From positions 682,001 through 746,000 of the forward strand of contig NZ_CP024920.1 in the NCBI RefSeq assembly GCF_002795865.1: a stretch of DNA of 64,000 nucleotides, written 5' to 3'. The stretch comes from Qipengyuania seohaensis. Lineage in GTDB: Bacteria; Pseudomonadota; Alphaproteobacteria; Sphingomonadales; Sphingomonadaceae. Below are positions 1 to 8,188 of this stretch, in pieces. A model generated the notes under the pieces. The model worked only from the letters and a program-made list of their open reading frames with translations. It was not told the origin of the DNA and did not search any database. The position numbers and the translations under genes are program-made. How positions within the stretch are numbered: position 1 is the first letter of the stretch; the number at the start of each line of letters is the position of its first letter.

Positions 1-795
1 GAAGTCCTGCACTACATCACCGAAGCCAAGCGGCTGGCTTATGCCGATGTCGCCCGCTTCTATGCCGACCCCGACTTCGCGCGGTTCCCCGAGGAATTGC
101 TGAGTGAAGAGTATGGTCGCGAACGTTTCGACCTAATCGATCCGGCGCGTGCGGTGCCGGAATTTGGGCCCGGCGAGCCGAAACTGGAGGGTGAAGGCGA
201 CACCACATATCTCACCGTTGTCGATGGCAGTGGGATGATGGTCAGCCTGATCCAGTCGAACTATCGCGGCATGGGCGGCGGGCTTGTGGCGCCCGGTACA
301 GGCTTCATGTTCCAGGATCGAGGAGAACTATTCAGCCTCGATCCGGCCCATCCCAATGCCTACGAGCCGGGCAAGCGCCCCTTCCACACCATCATCCCCG
401 CCTTTGTTAAGAAGGATGGGAAGCCGTTCATGACGCTTGGCCTGATGGGCGGCGGAATGCAGCCGCAGGGGCATGTGCAGGTGCTGGTCAACATCGTCGA
501 TTATGGCATGAACCTGCAGGAGGCAGGCGATGCCGCACGGCTCAATCACGACGGCGGAAGACAGCCGACAGAAGCGCTGGAGGGACCCTCCGCCGACCCG
601 CTAGGCACGCTGCATGTCGAACCGGGTATTCCGGCCGCAACCGTCGAAGCTTTGCGTGCGATGGGACACAAGGTCGAGGTCGTCTCGAACGGCATCATGT
701 TCGGCGGGTACCAGGCGATCGCGCGTGACCCCGAAACCGGCGTGCTGACCGGGGCTACCGAGATGCGCAAGGACGGACAGGCAAGCGGTTATTGA
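1..795 (+). CDS. Gamma-glutamyltranspeptidase family protein, C-terminal part (5' end outside window)
   Basis: The open frame runs in from base 1 and encodes the last 264 residues. The family makes one chain that cleaves itself into large and small subunits; it hydrolyses or transfers the gamma-glutamyl group of glutathione, usually in the periplasm. The self-cleavage site is visible as GEGDTTYLTVVD, with the probable nucleophile Thr at about residue 68 of the visible part. Downstream are the small-subunit patterns NYRGMGGG, PFHTIIPAF and GLMGGGMQPQGHVQ. The end of the large subunit and all of the small subunit are present; the signal peptide and most of the large subunit would lie upstream. 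The VOC gene follows after 12 nt, so the two may be co-transcribed. A related acylase of the same fold is possible. Confidence 0.9.
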   Translation, partial: EVLHYITEAKRLAYADVARFYADPDFARFPEELLSEEYGRERFDLIDPARAVPEFGPGEPKLEGEGDTTYLTVVDGSGMMVSLIQSNYRGMGGGLVAPGTGFMFQDRGELFSLDPAHPNAYEPGKRPFHTIIPAFVKKDGKPFMTLGLMGGGMQPQGHVQVLVNIVDYGMNLQEAGDAARLNHDGGRQPTEALEGPSADPLGTLHVEPGIPAATVEALRAMGHKVEVVSNGIMFGGYQAIARDPETGVLTGATEMRKDGQASGY

Positions 796-807
796 AAGGA
801 GGCCCAG

Positions 808-1179
808 ATGGCCAAGGTTACAGGATTGGGCGGCGTCTTCTACGTGGTGAAAGACCCGGAAGCGACCCGCGCCTGGTATCGCGAAACGCTGGGCATCGAC
901 GGTAATTACGGACCGCAGCTCAACTGGAGCGAGGAGACCGGCGAAAAGCCCTATTCGCTGATCAGCCATTTCAAGGACGACCAGTATCTCAAGCCGGGGC
1001 GCGGCGGATTCATGATCAATCTGCGGGTCGACGATCTCGACACTTTCGTCGCGCAGCTGAAGGGCAAGGGTGTCGATGTCCTGGACAGCGTCGATGAAGG
1101 CTATGGCAAATTTGCCTGGCTGCTCGATCCTGACGGGGTGAAAATCGAACTCTGGGAACAGGTGCTCGCGCCTGAATAA
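808..1179 (+). CDS. VOC family protein (glyoxalase/bleomycin-resistance fold)
   Basis: A 123-residue protein with one full vicinal-oxygen-chelate module pair: an opening strand GGVFYVVKDP, helix ATRAWYRETLGI, and the closing DPDGVKIELWEQ in which the Glu is the usual last metal ligand. A strong ribosome site (AAAGGAGG) precedes the ATG, 12 nt after the transpeptidase stop. Family members bind a divalent metal and act as glyoxalases, dioxygenases or binding proteins; nothing here fixes the substrate. The association with a glutathione-handling peptidase fits a role in thiol or aldehyde detoxification, but this is inference. Confidence 0.85.
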   Translation: MAKVTGLGGVFYVVKDPEATRAWYRETLGIDGNYGPQLNWSEETGEKPYSLISHFKDDQYLKPGRGGFMINLRVDDLDTFVAQLKGKGVDVLDSVDEGYGKFAWLLDPDGVKIELWEQVLAPE

Positions 1180-1225
1180 TCCGCGCCCTTGCTCCGCTGT
1201 CAGAGCCGATGTAGCCTTCTGTAGC

Positions 1226-1894
1226 ATGAGGATCGCAGCCTTATCAGCATCGCTGGCAGCCCTGGCACTGGCCGCGTGCGGCGCCGTTCCGGAGCGCGGC
1301 GGCGCGGCGCCTTCACGTCCCACCAGCTCCGCTCAAACTCTGCCTCAACCGACCGGAGAAGCGCTGCAATGCCTTGCCGAGCTCGGCAGCACGCGCGCGC
1401 AATTCTCGCCCCTGCCCGACAAGCTTCAGGCCGGTAGCTGCTCCACGGAAAATACGGTGCGTCTCAGCGCCCTGCACGGTGACACTGGTCGCTTCGATGT
1501 CACCAATCTCACGACGGTCGCCTGCCCTGTCGCCAAGGACTTCGCCGCCTGGGCGCGGTTCGGCGTCGATCGCGCAGCTCGCCAGATCCTTGGCAGCGGT
1601 CTTGAGCGGATCGAGACGATGGGCAGCTATTCCTGCCGCAATGTCGCGGGCACGAACCGACTTTCCGCCCATTCGCGCGCGCAGGCGGTCGATGTGTCCG
1701 CCTTCGTATTGAACGATGGCCGAAGAATTACCGTCCAGAGCGGGTGGAACGCCTCACCGGCGGAGCGGCAGTTCCTGCGAACAATCCACTCCAGCGCGTG
1801 CAAGCGGTTCGGGACCGTTCTGGGACCCGATTACAACGCGGCCCATCGCGATCACCTCCACCTGGAATTCGGCCGCGGTTCCTTTTGCCGCTGA
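1226..1894 (+). CDS. Extensin-like family lipoprotein
   Basis: A 222-residue protein with a short signal and lipobox (LALAAC, Cys about residue 17), then a low-complexity linker and an extensin-like C-terminal domain. The domain shows the features that group it with metal-dependent cell-wall peptidases: SAHSRAQAVDVSAF and HRDHLHLEF, supplying His and Asp ligands, plus paired cysteines (CPVAKDF, YSCRN, SACKRF, SFCR) that probably form disulfides in the periplasm. The bacterial members have no settled biochemical role; a peptidoglycan role is inferred from the ligand pattern. It stands alone, 46 nt after the VOC gene, and converges with the regulator gene downstream. Confidence 0.85.
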   Translation: MRIAALSASLAALALAACGAVPERGGAAPSRPTSSAQTLPQPTGEALQCLAELGSTRAQFSPLPDKLQAGSCSTENTVRLSALHGDTGRFDVTNLTTVACPVAKDFAAWARFGVDRAARQILGSGLERIETMGSYSCRNVAGTNRLSAHSRAQAVDVSAFVLNDGRRITVQSGWNASPAERQFLRTIHSSACKRFGTVLGPDYNAAHRDHLHLEFGRGSFCR

Positions 1895-1936
1895 CCCGCC
1901 TGTCGGTGCGACCCGCAGGCTCGAAACGTAATCCGC

Positions 1937-2563
1937 TCAGGCTGCGTAAGTCTGTGCGCCGTCAAGATGCGCCTCGATCCGCAGCCGAACGGCTTCGGCA
2001 GCGTGGTGCGCACCAAGCTTATTCATCATGTTTGCCCGGTGGATTTCGACCGTTCGCGGGCTGATCTCCAATTCGCGCGCGATCATCTTGTTGCTGCGTC
2101 CCTCGGCCAGCCAGTCGAGCACTTCGCGTTCGCGCGGCGATAGGGATGCGATCCTGCTGCGTGCCTCGATCATCTTGCGTCTCGCAGCGCCATAAGCCTC
2201 CGCTTCCTGTGCAATCCGCGCGATCGCCTCGCTCAGGCGGCTGAATTCGAAGGGAAGCCGCAAATAGTCGAGGGCCCCTGCCTTGATGGCGGCGACCACA
2301 CGGCCGGGTCGCGGGTCTACCGACGTGCCCACTACCGGCAGCCATATCCCTCTCGAAGCCAGGCTGCGCAGTACGACAGCCACGGTACCGTGATCCTCGT
2401 CGTCTCGGGCCAGAACCAAGCCACTTTCGGGCGAGGACGCCAGAAGCTCGGCGACATCGGCGTAGACTTCGCAATGGTGCCCCATCCCGAAACCGATGTG
2501 GGCCTGCGCAGCACGCGCCCTTGTCGAGCCGTCTACGATGTGAAGTGTCTGTCGCTGTTCCAT
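1937..2563 (-). CDS. LuxR/FixJ-type response regulator with atypical receiver
   Basis: Starting at the ATG at 2563 gives 208 residues. An ATG 36 nt further upstream is in frame but adds a stretch unlike a receiver. The C-terminal 60 residues are a clear LuxR-type DNA-binding domain (SLSPREREVLDWLAEGRSN, then SPRTVEIHRANMMNKL). The N-terminal half has the receiver layout but is degenerate: the usual acidic pair is VDGS with only Asp11, the phosphoacceptor region is LARDDEDHG with Asp54 the best candidate, and the conserved Lys near the end is replaced by Leu in DYLRLPFEF. Signalling may therefore not depend on normal phosphorylation. No histidine kinase is adjacent. It lies downstream of the Anbu gene on the same strand, 137 nt away, so it probably has its own promoter. 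Confidence 0.85.
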   Translation of the reverse strand: MEQRQTLHIVDGSTRARAAQAHIGFGMGHHCEVYADVAELLASSPESGLVLARDDEDHGTVAVVLRSLASRGIWLPVVGTSVDPRPGRVVAAIKAGALDYLRLPFEFSRLSEAIARIAQEAEAYGAARRKMIEARSRIASLSPREREVLDWLAEGRSNKMIARELEISPRTVEIHRANMMNKLGAHHAAEAVRLRIEAHLDGAQTYAA

Positions 2564-2700
2564 GTCCGCAATGCTGGCAGCATAAGGGACAATGCGCATT
2601 CCGGATGACTACGGATATGGATGCAAACTATTGATAGATATGGGAACCGCCGGCGATTACCGCGGCGAAATAATTGATCCGAAATGGATGCTTTCCCGCG

Positions 2701-3450
2701 TCAGTCGTCGCCGTTGTAGAAACTGTAGTCCGGCAGCGAGTGAAACGCGTTCTTCAAGGCATCGCCCCAGCTCGACGAAATCGCCTGGAAATAGGGATCG
2801 TCATGGGTCACGCGGTGCTGGTGTCCCGCTTCGAAGCTATCGCGCTTGATGACCTGGAGGTCTAGCGGCAGGCCCACGGAAAGGTTGGCCTTCAGCGTGG
2901 AATCGAAACTGACCATCAGCAACTTTACCCCGTCTTCGAGGCTCATCGTGCGGTCATAGCCGCGAATGATGATCGGTCGCCCGTACTTGGTCTCACCGAT
3001 CTGGAAGAAAGGCGTGTCGAGGCTCGCCTCGATAAAATTGCCTTCGGGATAAACCATGAACAGGCGCGGTTCCATGCCGGCGATCTGGCCCGCGACGATG
3101 ATCGAGGCGGTAAAACGCCCGCGTCCCCGGTCGCCATTGGCGCCCTGCCGATCCGAAATGATCTCGCGCAGGAGCTTGCCGATTTCGGTCGCCACCTGGA
3201 ACATGGTGGGAGCCTTCAGGATCGCGTTGTCGCGGTCATCGGGCTGCTTTGTTCGTTCTTCGAGCTGGCTGATCACCGCTTGCGTGGTCGCCAGATTGCC
3301 TGCGGTCATGACCGTCAGGATACGCTCTCCGGGCACTTGCCAGGTGAACATCTTGCGAAAGACCGAGATGTTGTCGACGCCCGAGTTCGTGCGGGTGTCG
3401 CTCATCAGCACGAGGCCCTTTTCGAGCACCATTCCTACGCAATATGTCAT
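2701..3450 (-). CDS. Anbu-type proteasome-like peptidase
   Basis: A 249-residue protein of the bacterial proteasome-homologue family called Anbu, an N-terminal-nucleophile hydrolase that forms rings without a known ATPase partner. After loss of Met1 the nucleophile would be Thr1 in TYCVGMVLEKG. Counting from it, Asp17 (SDTRTN) and Lys32 (VFRKM) fall where the family's catalytic residues lie. Length matches the family. It is the last gene of a four-gene minus-strand set, 23 nt after the transglutaminase stop. This gene set recurs in many bacteria and has been proposed to make and remove a peptide-like modification; activity on natural substrates is not established. Confidence 0.92.
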   Translation of the reverse strand: MTYCVGMVLEKGLVLMSDTRTNSGVDNISVFRKMFTWQVPGERILTVMTAGNLATTQAVISQLEERTKQPDDRDNAILKAPTMFQVATEIGKLLREIISDRQGANGDRGRGRFTASIIVAGQIAGMEPRLFMVYPEGNFIEASLDTPFFQIGETKYGRPIIIRGYDRTMSLEDGVKLLMVSFDSTLKANLSVGLPLDLQVIKRDSFEAGHQHRVTHDDPYFQAISSSWGDALKNAFHSLPDYSFYNGDD

Positions 3451-3473
3451 GTCGATCCCAAAAAAAACGTCGT

Positions 3474-4289
3474 CTATTGTTGGACTTGCTGCTGTTCGAC
3501 CGAGACGTCGACTTCCAGCACCTGCTCCGAATTGCCGAAGCTGATGCCGGTTACAGGGGCCGCATCGCGATAATCGCGACCTGTGGCAACCCTGACGTAG
3601 CGCGCATCGGGGCTTATCCCGTTGGAAACATCGAAGCCGACCCAGCCCAGTCCATCGACGAAAGCTTCGGTCCAGGCATGGGTCGCTTCCTGTTCGATCC
3701 GGTCGTTCATCATCAGATATCCCGAAACGTAACGTGCCGGAATGTCGAGCGCACGCGCCATGCCGATGAAGATATGGGCATGGTCCTGGCAGACGCCCGC
3801 CTTGGCCGCGAAGCTCTCTTCGGCGGTGGTCTTCGGGATGGTCGATCCAATCTTGTACTCGACCTCTTCAAGGACGCGGCGCGATATTTCGTGCAACTGG
3901 TCCAGCCCCGCTGCCCCGCCGCTCTCGAACTCCTTGAGGAACTTGCGGATGCCGGGTCCCGGGCGTGTCAGCGATGTCTGAGACAGGAAGCTCCACAGCG
4001 GTAGGTGTCCGGCGTGGCGCCCGATGACACCAGCATGGTCATGAGTGTCGACAGTGCCCTTGCACGTGACGACCACTTCGCGCGTTCCCGGTTCGACCGC
4101 AATCAGCGTCGTCGTGTTGTGATGCTGGTCTTCGAATTGCAGCTCTTCGCGGGCGTTTTCGTATTCCATCGACCAATCGAGGATTTCCTGCCCCTGCGTT
4201 TGCTTGGGCACCAGGCGCAGTCGCTGCAATGCATGCACGACGGGCTGCCCGAAACGGTATCTGGTGGTGTGGCGGATAGAAAGGCGCAT
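3474..4289 (-). CDS. Transglutaminase-like cysteine peptidase of the Anbu gene set
   Basis: A 271-residue protein with an N-terminal beta-rich domain (opening MRLSIRHTTRYRF, typical of this bacterial transglutaminase subfamily) and a transglutaminase-like core. The triad is visible: Cys167 in AGVCQDHAH, His204 in ATHAWTEAF, Asp220 in GFDVSNG. No signal peptide is seen, so it should be cytoplasmic like its neighbours. Its ATG shares one base with the alpha-E stop (TGATG), which predicts translational coupling. In this gene set the protein is thought to act as a peptidase or amide ligase on a peptide tag; that role is inference from gene association. Confidence 0.92.
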   Translation of the reverse strand: MRLSIRHTTRYRFGQPVVHALQRLRLVPKQTQGQEILDWSMEYENAREELQFEDQHHNTTTLIAVEPGTREVVVTCKGTVDTHDHAGVIGRHAGHLPLWSFLSQTSLTRPGPGIRKFLKEFESGGAAGLDQLHEISRRVLEEVEYKIGSTIPKTTAEESFAAKAGVCQDHAHIFIGMARALDIPARYVSGYLMMNDRIEQEATHAWTEAFVDGLGWVGFDVSNGISPDARYVRVATGRDYRDAAPVTGISFGNSEQVLEVDVSVEQQQVQQ

Positions 4290-5233
4290 CAGGCAAGGAA
4301 CCTGTAATCGGTTGAAATGGCTTCGGCGATTCCTGCATTGTCCCGGGTAAATTCGACAAGGAATTCGTGCAGTCCCTGATCGAAGATATCTTCGATCGTC
4401 AGATCGGTGAGATGCGTATCCGCATCGCGCATGAGCATATTGCTCTGACCCTCGACGCCGTGCAGCCGGGCAAGTGCCGCGAGATCATCGCGCAGGGCAC
4501 AATAGCAGAAGGCCAGGCTGCGCGGGAAACGTTGGTCAAGGATAAGGAACTCGCAAATGCCCTTCGCATCGATCTGTCCGGCGTTCAGCCAGCGATAGGC
4601 GCGATCGCCGGAGACCGAGCGCAGCACCTGGTCCCATTGCCCTGTGTCGAGGCTGGATCCGACATAAGATAGCGACGGCAAGAGCAGGTAGTACTTGATG
4701 TCGAGAATGCGGGAGATGCTGTCGGCGCGCTCTATGAAAGTCCCTGCGCGGGCGAAATGGTAGCCCTCGTCCCGCAGCATGGAACCGGCCAGGGCGCCAT
4801 GAGCCAGCGTTCCCGCCCTTCGGATAGTGGCGACGGTGTCGAGCACCCGGTTTTCCGCCACCGGCTTCTTCAGCTGCTCGTCGATGATCAGCCAGTTTTC
4901 GTTGATGGCTTCCCATAGCTCCCCGCTGATGGCGTTGCGGGCGAGCCGCGCATTCTGCCGGACCAGTCCGAACATCGCGAGGACGGAGGCCGGGTTGGAT
5001 TTGTCGCGCAACATGAAGTTCCACACCTGGCTGCCTGTATAGGTACCGTGTTTCGCTTCATAGGAGGCACGCTGTCCGGCGGTGGAGATGACCGAGCGCC
5101 ATTCCTCCTCAGCCGTAACCAGGTCGCGTGTCAGCGCCATGCGCATTCCCGCATCCAGCAGACGCGCAGTGTTCTCCGCCCGCTCGAGGTAGCGGAACAT
5201 CCAGAACAATCCGTTTGCGGTTCTGCCTAGCAT
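4289..5233 (-). CDS. Alpha-E domain protein
   Basis: A 314-residue, almost wholly helical protein beginning MLGRTANGLFWMFRYLERAE, the standard opening of the alpha-E family. The family has no known catalytic residues or proven function, but occurs almost always beside a permuted ATP-grasp protein and a transglutaminase, sometimes fused to them. Here it sits between those two with one-base overlaps at both ends (TGATG at 5231-5235 and 4287-4291), a tight translational chain. A role as scaffold or partner subunit of the ATP-grasp ligase is the usual proposal and is only inferred. Confidence 0.92.
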   Translation of the reverse strand: MLGRTANGLFWMFRYLERAENTARLLDAGMRMALTRDLVTAEEEWRSVISTAGQRASYEAKHGTYTGSQVWNFMLRDKSNPASVLAMFGLVRQNARLARNAISGELWEAINENWLIIDEQLKKPVAENRVLDTVATIRRAGTLAHGALAGSMLRDEGYHFARAGTFIERADSISRILDIKYYLLLPSLSYVGSSLDTGQWDQVLRSVSGDRAYRWLNAGQIDAKGICEFLILDQRFPRSLAFCYCALRDDLAALARLHGVEGQSNMLMRDADTHLTDLTIEDIFDQGLHEFLVEFTRDNAGIAEAISTDYRFLA

Positions 5234-6660
5234 CAGTCTTTCAGCACCCAGGTATCCTTGGTCCCGCCGCCCTGGCTCGAATTGACGACCAGCGATCCCT
5301 CTTCCAGCGCTACGCGCGTAAGGCCGCCGGGTGTGATGTCGATTTTGTCGGGCGAAACGAGAACGTAAGGCCGCAAGTCGACGTGGCGCGGGGCGAGGCC
5401 TTTCTTTGTGTAAATCGGGCAGGTTGACAGGGCGAGCGTGGGCTGCGCGATGTAGTTGGACGGGTTTGCGACCAGCTTCGCGCGAAACTTCTCGATTTCC
5501 TTCTTCGACGATGCCGGCCCAACCAGCATGCCGTAACCGCCGGAACCGTGAACTTCCTTGACCACCAGCTCTTCCAGGTTGTCGAGCACGTATTTGAGGC
5601 TGTCCTCATCGGCGCAACGCCAGGTCTGGACATTCGGCAGGAGCGGTTTCTCGCCGGTATAGAATTCGACGATTTCGGGCATGAAGGAGTAGATCGCCTT
5701 GTCGTCGCATACCCCTGTGCCAGGCGCGTTGGCGATAGTGACGCCGCCGGAACGATAGACGTCCATGATGCCCGGTACACCAAGCACGCTGTCGGGATTG
5801 AAGGTCAACGGATCGAGGAATTCGTCGTCCACCCGGCGGTATATCACGTCCACCGCCTTGTACCCGCTCGTCGTGCGCATAGCGACGCGGCCGTTGATCA
5901 CGCGCAAGTCGCTACCTTCGACAAGCTCCGCGCCCATCTGGTCGGCAAGGAATGCGTGTTCGAAATAGGCCGAATTGTAGATGCCCGGCGTCAGGACCGC
6001 CACGACCGGGCGATCACCGGCAGCGGCAGGAGCGCAGGCGGCCAGGCTCTTCGCCAGGCGACGCGGATAATCGGACACGCTTTCGACCGGCACCCGCATG
6101 AAGAGTTCGGGATACATGGCCATCATGGTTTCCCGGTTTTCCAGCATGTAGCTGACGCCCGACGGGGTGCGCGCATTGTCCTCGAGCACGAAGAATTCGT
6201 CCGGTCCGGTGCGCACCAGGTCGATGCCGACGATGTGGGTGTAGACACCGCCTGGAGGTGTAAATCCGACCATGTTGGGCAGCCAGGCAGCATTGTCCCG
6301 CAGCAGGCGCTGCGGAAGCCGGCCAGCGCGGATGATCTCCTGGCGGTGATAGAGATCGTGCATGAAGGCATTGAGCGCGCTGACGCGTTGCTCGATCCCC
6401 TTGGTCAGCTTGCGCCACTCGTTCGCGGTGATGATCCGCGGCACCATGTCGAACGGGATCAGGCGTTCTTCGGCCTCGTCCTCGCCGTAGACGTTGAAGG
6501 TGATCCCGGTCTTGCGGAAATTGGTCTCCGCTTCGGAATGCTTGCGCTTCAGCAGCTTTGCATCCTGTTCGTCGTACCAGTCGCAGTATGACGAATAAGC
6601 GTCGCGCACCGAGCCGTCCGGCTCGCGCATTTCGTTGAAGAAGTCGGCAGAGCCGCTCAT
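5233..6660 (-). CDS. Circularly permuted type-2 ATP-grasp protein
   Basis: A 475-residue protein, the first gene of the Anbu set. Family features seen include the N-terminal FNEMREPDGSVRDAYSSYCDWY region, PFDMVPRIITANEW, the VGIDLVRTGPDEFFVLEDNAR segment (split here only by naming its ends), PSGVSYMLENR, and KEVHGSGGYGMLVGP, where Lys and the glycine loop are expected to bind ATP. ATP-grasp enzymes join a carboxylate to an amine through an acyl-phosphate, so this one is expected to build a peptide-like product or tag. The product is unknown. Its start lies 77 nt downstream of the alpha/beta hydrolase stop, so the set may be read from that gene or from a promoter in the gap. Confidence 0.92.
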   Translation of the reverse strand: MSGSADFFNEMREPDGSVRDAYSSYCDWYDEQDAKLLKRKHSEAETNFRKTGITFNVYGEDEAEERLIPFDMVPRIITANEWRKLTKGIEQRVSALNAFMHDLYHRQEIIRAGRLPQRLLRDNAAWLPNMVGFTPPGGVYTHIVGIDLVRTGPDEFFVLEDNARTPSGVSYMLENRETMMAMYPELFMRVPVESVSDYPRRLAKSLAACAPAAAGDRPVVAVLTPGIYNSAYFEHAFLADQMGAELVEGSDLRVINGRVAMRTTSGYKAVDVIYRRVDDEFLDPLTFNPDSVLGVPGIMDVYRSGGVTIANAPGTGVCDDKAIYSFMPEIVEFYTGEKPLLPNVQTWRCADEDSLKYVLDNLEELVVKEVHGSGGYGMLVGPASSKKEIEKFRAKLVANPSNYIAQPTLALSTCPIYTKKGLAPRHVDLRPYVLVSPDKIDITPGGLTRVALEEGSLVVNSSQGGGTKDTWVLKD

Positions 6661-6737
6661 GATCCCCCAGAGATTGCATCGAGCCGCAGGACGCGGCCCT
6701 TCGCAGGACTAACCGTCCCGCCTCACAAACTAAAGGT

Positions 6738-7493
6738 TCAGGAGCGATCCAGTTCCGACAATAGCGCCGAAACCGCTTCGTGGGTCAGGACAAAGCCCAT
6801 GTGGGTGCACCGCAAGGCCACCGCCCGGTCGCGTTCGCCGGGCCTCCCGCAGGCCGATCGCGGGTGGACGATGCCGTCGCGCGGCGACCAGAAAGCAACC
6901 GTTTCTACGGGCGGCTTTTCGCTGACGACGGTTTCGATTTCCGGCTCGTCCACACGGTGTCCGGCAATTGCCTGGTAGGCACGCCAGCCGTTGTTCGCGC
7001 GCGGGCTGCCCGAGAAAGGAGAGCCCATCGTCACGACCTTGGCGATCTTGTCGGGGTGCTTTTTGGCCAGCTCGCGCGCCATCACGCCGCCGAGGCTCCA
7101 GCCGACGAGCACGATCGGCTCCCCGCGACGGTGATAGAGGTCGATCAGGCGCTCTTCGACTTTCGCGAAACGGTCAGCAGTCGCGCCGAGATTATATCCC
7201 ATGCCCCAGCGTTTCACCGTGTGCCCGGCATCCTCGAGCTTGCGGGCCATCCAGCGCATCCGGACCGGGTGCGCACCGAATCCTGGCAGCAGCATCACGC
7301 GCTTGGGGTTTGCCGCAGGCGTCGCGGTGAAATCCTCGAAACGGCGCTTCACCGGCTCCAGGGGCCAGAGGAATTCCTTCGCCAGCAGGAGCGCGCGTGG
7401 CCCGCGCGCGTCATCCGGGCTCGGCTCTGCGGCAAGTGCCAGCCTGCGGCTGACTTCCTCGCGGGTTTCCTGAAATGACGGCGTCTGCATCAT
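6738..7493 (-). CDS. Alpha/beta hydrolase
   Basis: A 251-residue protein with an alpha/beta-hydrolase core. The nucleophile elbow is GWSLGG. A probable acid is in SPRDGIV and the probable His in RCTHMGF, completing a Ser-Asp-His triad. The oxyanion-side motif LLPGFGAHP precedes the elbow by about 70 residues. There is no clear signal peptide. The closest recognisable type is an esterase or lipase-like protein; the substrate is unknown. It precedes the Anbu gene set on the same strand with a 77-nt gap, so co-transcription is possible. Two adjacent ATG codons (7493 and 7490) could both serve as start. Confidence 0.8.
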   Translation of the reverse strand: MMQTPSFQETREEVSRRLALAAEPSPDDARGPRALLLAKEFLWPLEPVKRRFEDFTATPAANPKRVMLLPGFGAHPVRMRWMARKLEDAGHTVKRWGMGYNLGATADRFAKVEERLIDLYHRRGEPIVLVGWSLGGVMARELAKKHPDKIAKVVTMGSPFSGSPRANNGWRAYQAIAGHRVDEPEIETVVSEKPPVETVAFWSPRDGIVHPRSACGRPGERDRAVALRCTHMGFVLTHEAVSALLSELDRS

Positions 7494-7545
7494 TCAGGAG
7501 AATGCACGAGGCCGATGGCGGTTTCCTGAACAGGAACCCTTCGCT

Positions 7546-8088
7546 TCAGGTGCAGTCACCGGTGCGGGTCATACCGACCTTCATGGCAACGCGTTTCGTG
7601 TCTTCGCTGCCGGCAACCGGTTCGACGGCAGTCATCGTCATCTCGCTGGCAGTTCCGGTCGATTGGCTGTCGATGGTGATCTTCGCATCTCCGCCGCCTG
7701 CCTTGCAGGTCATTGCGGCTTGCATCCCGTCGGCATCGGAAGTCAGGCTGTCCATCGTGCAATCGCCGTTCTGCAACTGCTCGGCGATGCCGATCATACC
7801 CTTGCTCGCTTCTTCTTCGCTGAGACAGCGTGCAGGGGCCGCGTTCGCCATGGCGTTCATGAATTCCTTCGCCTTGGCGATATCCTCGGAGCTCATGGAC
7901 GGATCGACCAGTTCGACCAGCTCCATGTTCATCTTGTATTCGCCCGGTTCCAGCGGCTTCACCTTCGCGGCCGCAGCTTCGACCTCGTCGGCGGATACGG
8001 TGCCATCGCCATCGGTGTCGGCATCGCTCGAACTGCCACAGGCGGCAAGCGCGATGGTTGCAATGGCAAGGGTCAGGGTAATGCGCAT
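7546..8088 (-). CDS. DUF3617-like lipoprotein with an EF-hand-type loop
   Basis: A 180-residue exported protein: signal [17 protein letters not shown] with lipid-accepting Cys17, then a DUF3617-like body ([37 protein letters not shown]-type cysteine spacing near the end). Directly after the lipobox is the 12-residue stretch [12 protein letters not shown] (residues 24-35), which fits a canonical EF-hand calcium loop with ligands at positions 1, 3, 5, 7, 9 and 12. Function is unknown. It is divergent from uvrB with 98 nt between the starts, and has a GGAGAATTCC ribosome site. Confidence 0.8.
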   Translation of the reverse strand: MRITLTLAIATIALAACGSSSDADTDGDGTVSADEVEAAAAKVKPLEPGEYKMNMELVELVDPSMSSEDIAKAKEFMNAMANAAPARCLSEEEASKGMIGIAEQLQNGDCTMDSLTSDADGMQAAMTCKAGGGDAKITIDSQSTGTASEMTMTAVEPVAGSEDTKRVAMKVGMTRTGDCT

Positions 8089-8176
8089 GGAATTCTCCGC
8101 GTGATTTGTCGTGCGACGCTAGCAGCAAGCCGCGCGTGCGCAAGCCGCCGTTGCACACGCTCCGTTCGTTCCCCAT

Positions 8177-8188
8177 ATGTGCGCACAT
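8177..8188. repeat. 12-bp perfect palindrome over the uvrB start codon
   Basis: ATGTGCGCACAT reads the same on both strands and includes the first two bases of the uvrB ATG. No Shine-Dalgarno-like sequence is seen in the 20 nt before that ATG. The palindrome could be a protein site or simply chance; no matching copy was noticed elsewhere in the window. Confidence 0.4.

Noticed and set aside
5548-6591. A long open frame on the plus strand opposite the ATP-grasp gene
   Set aside because: It is antisense to a well-supported family member and shows no domain features.
8089-8186. Possible LexA (SOS) box before uvrB
   Set aside because: Two GTTC words occur at 8164-8171 but with no 7-nt spacer; no GTTC-N7-GTTC or GAAC-N7-GAAC is present.
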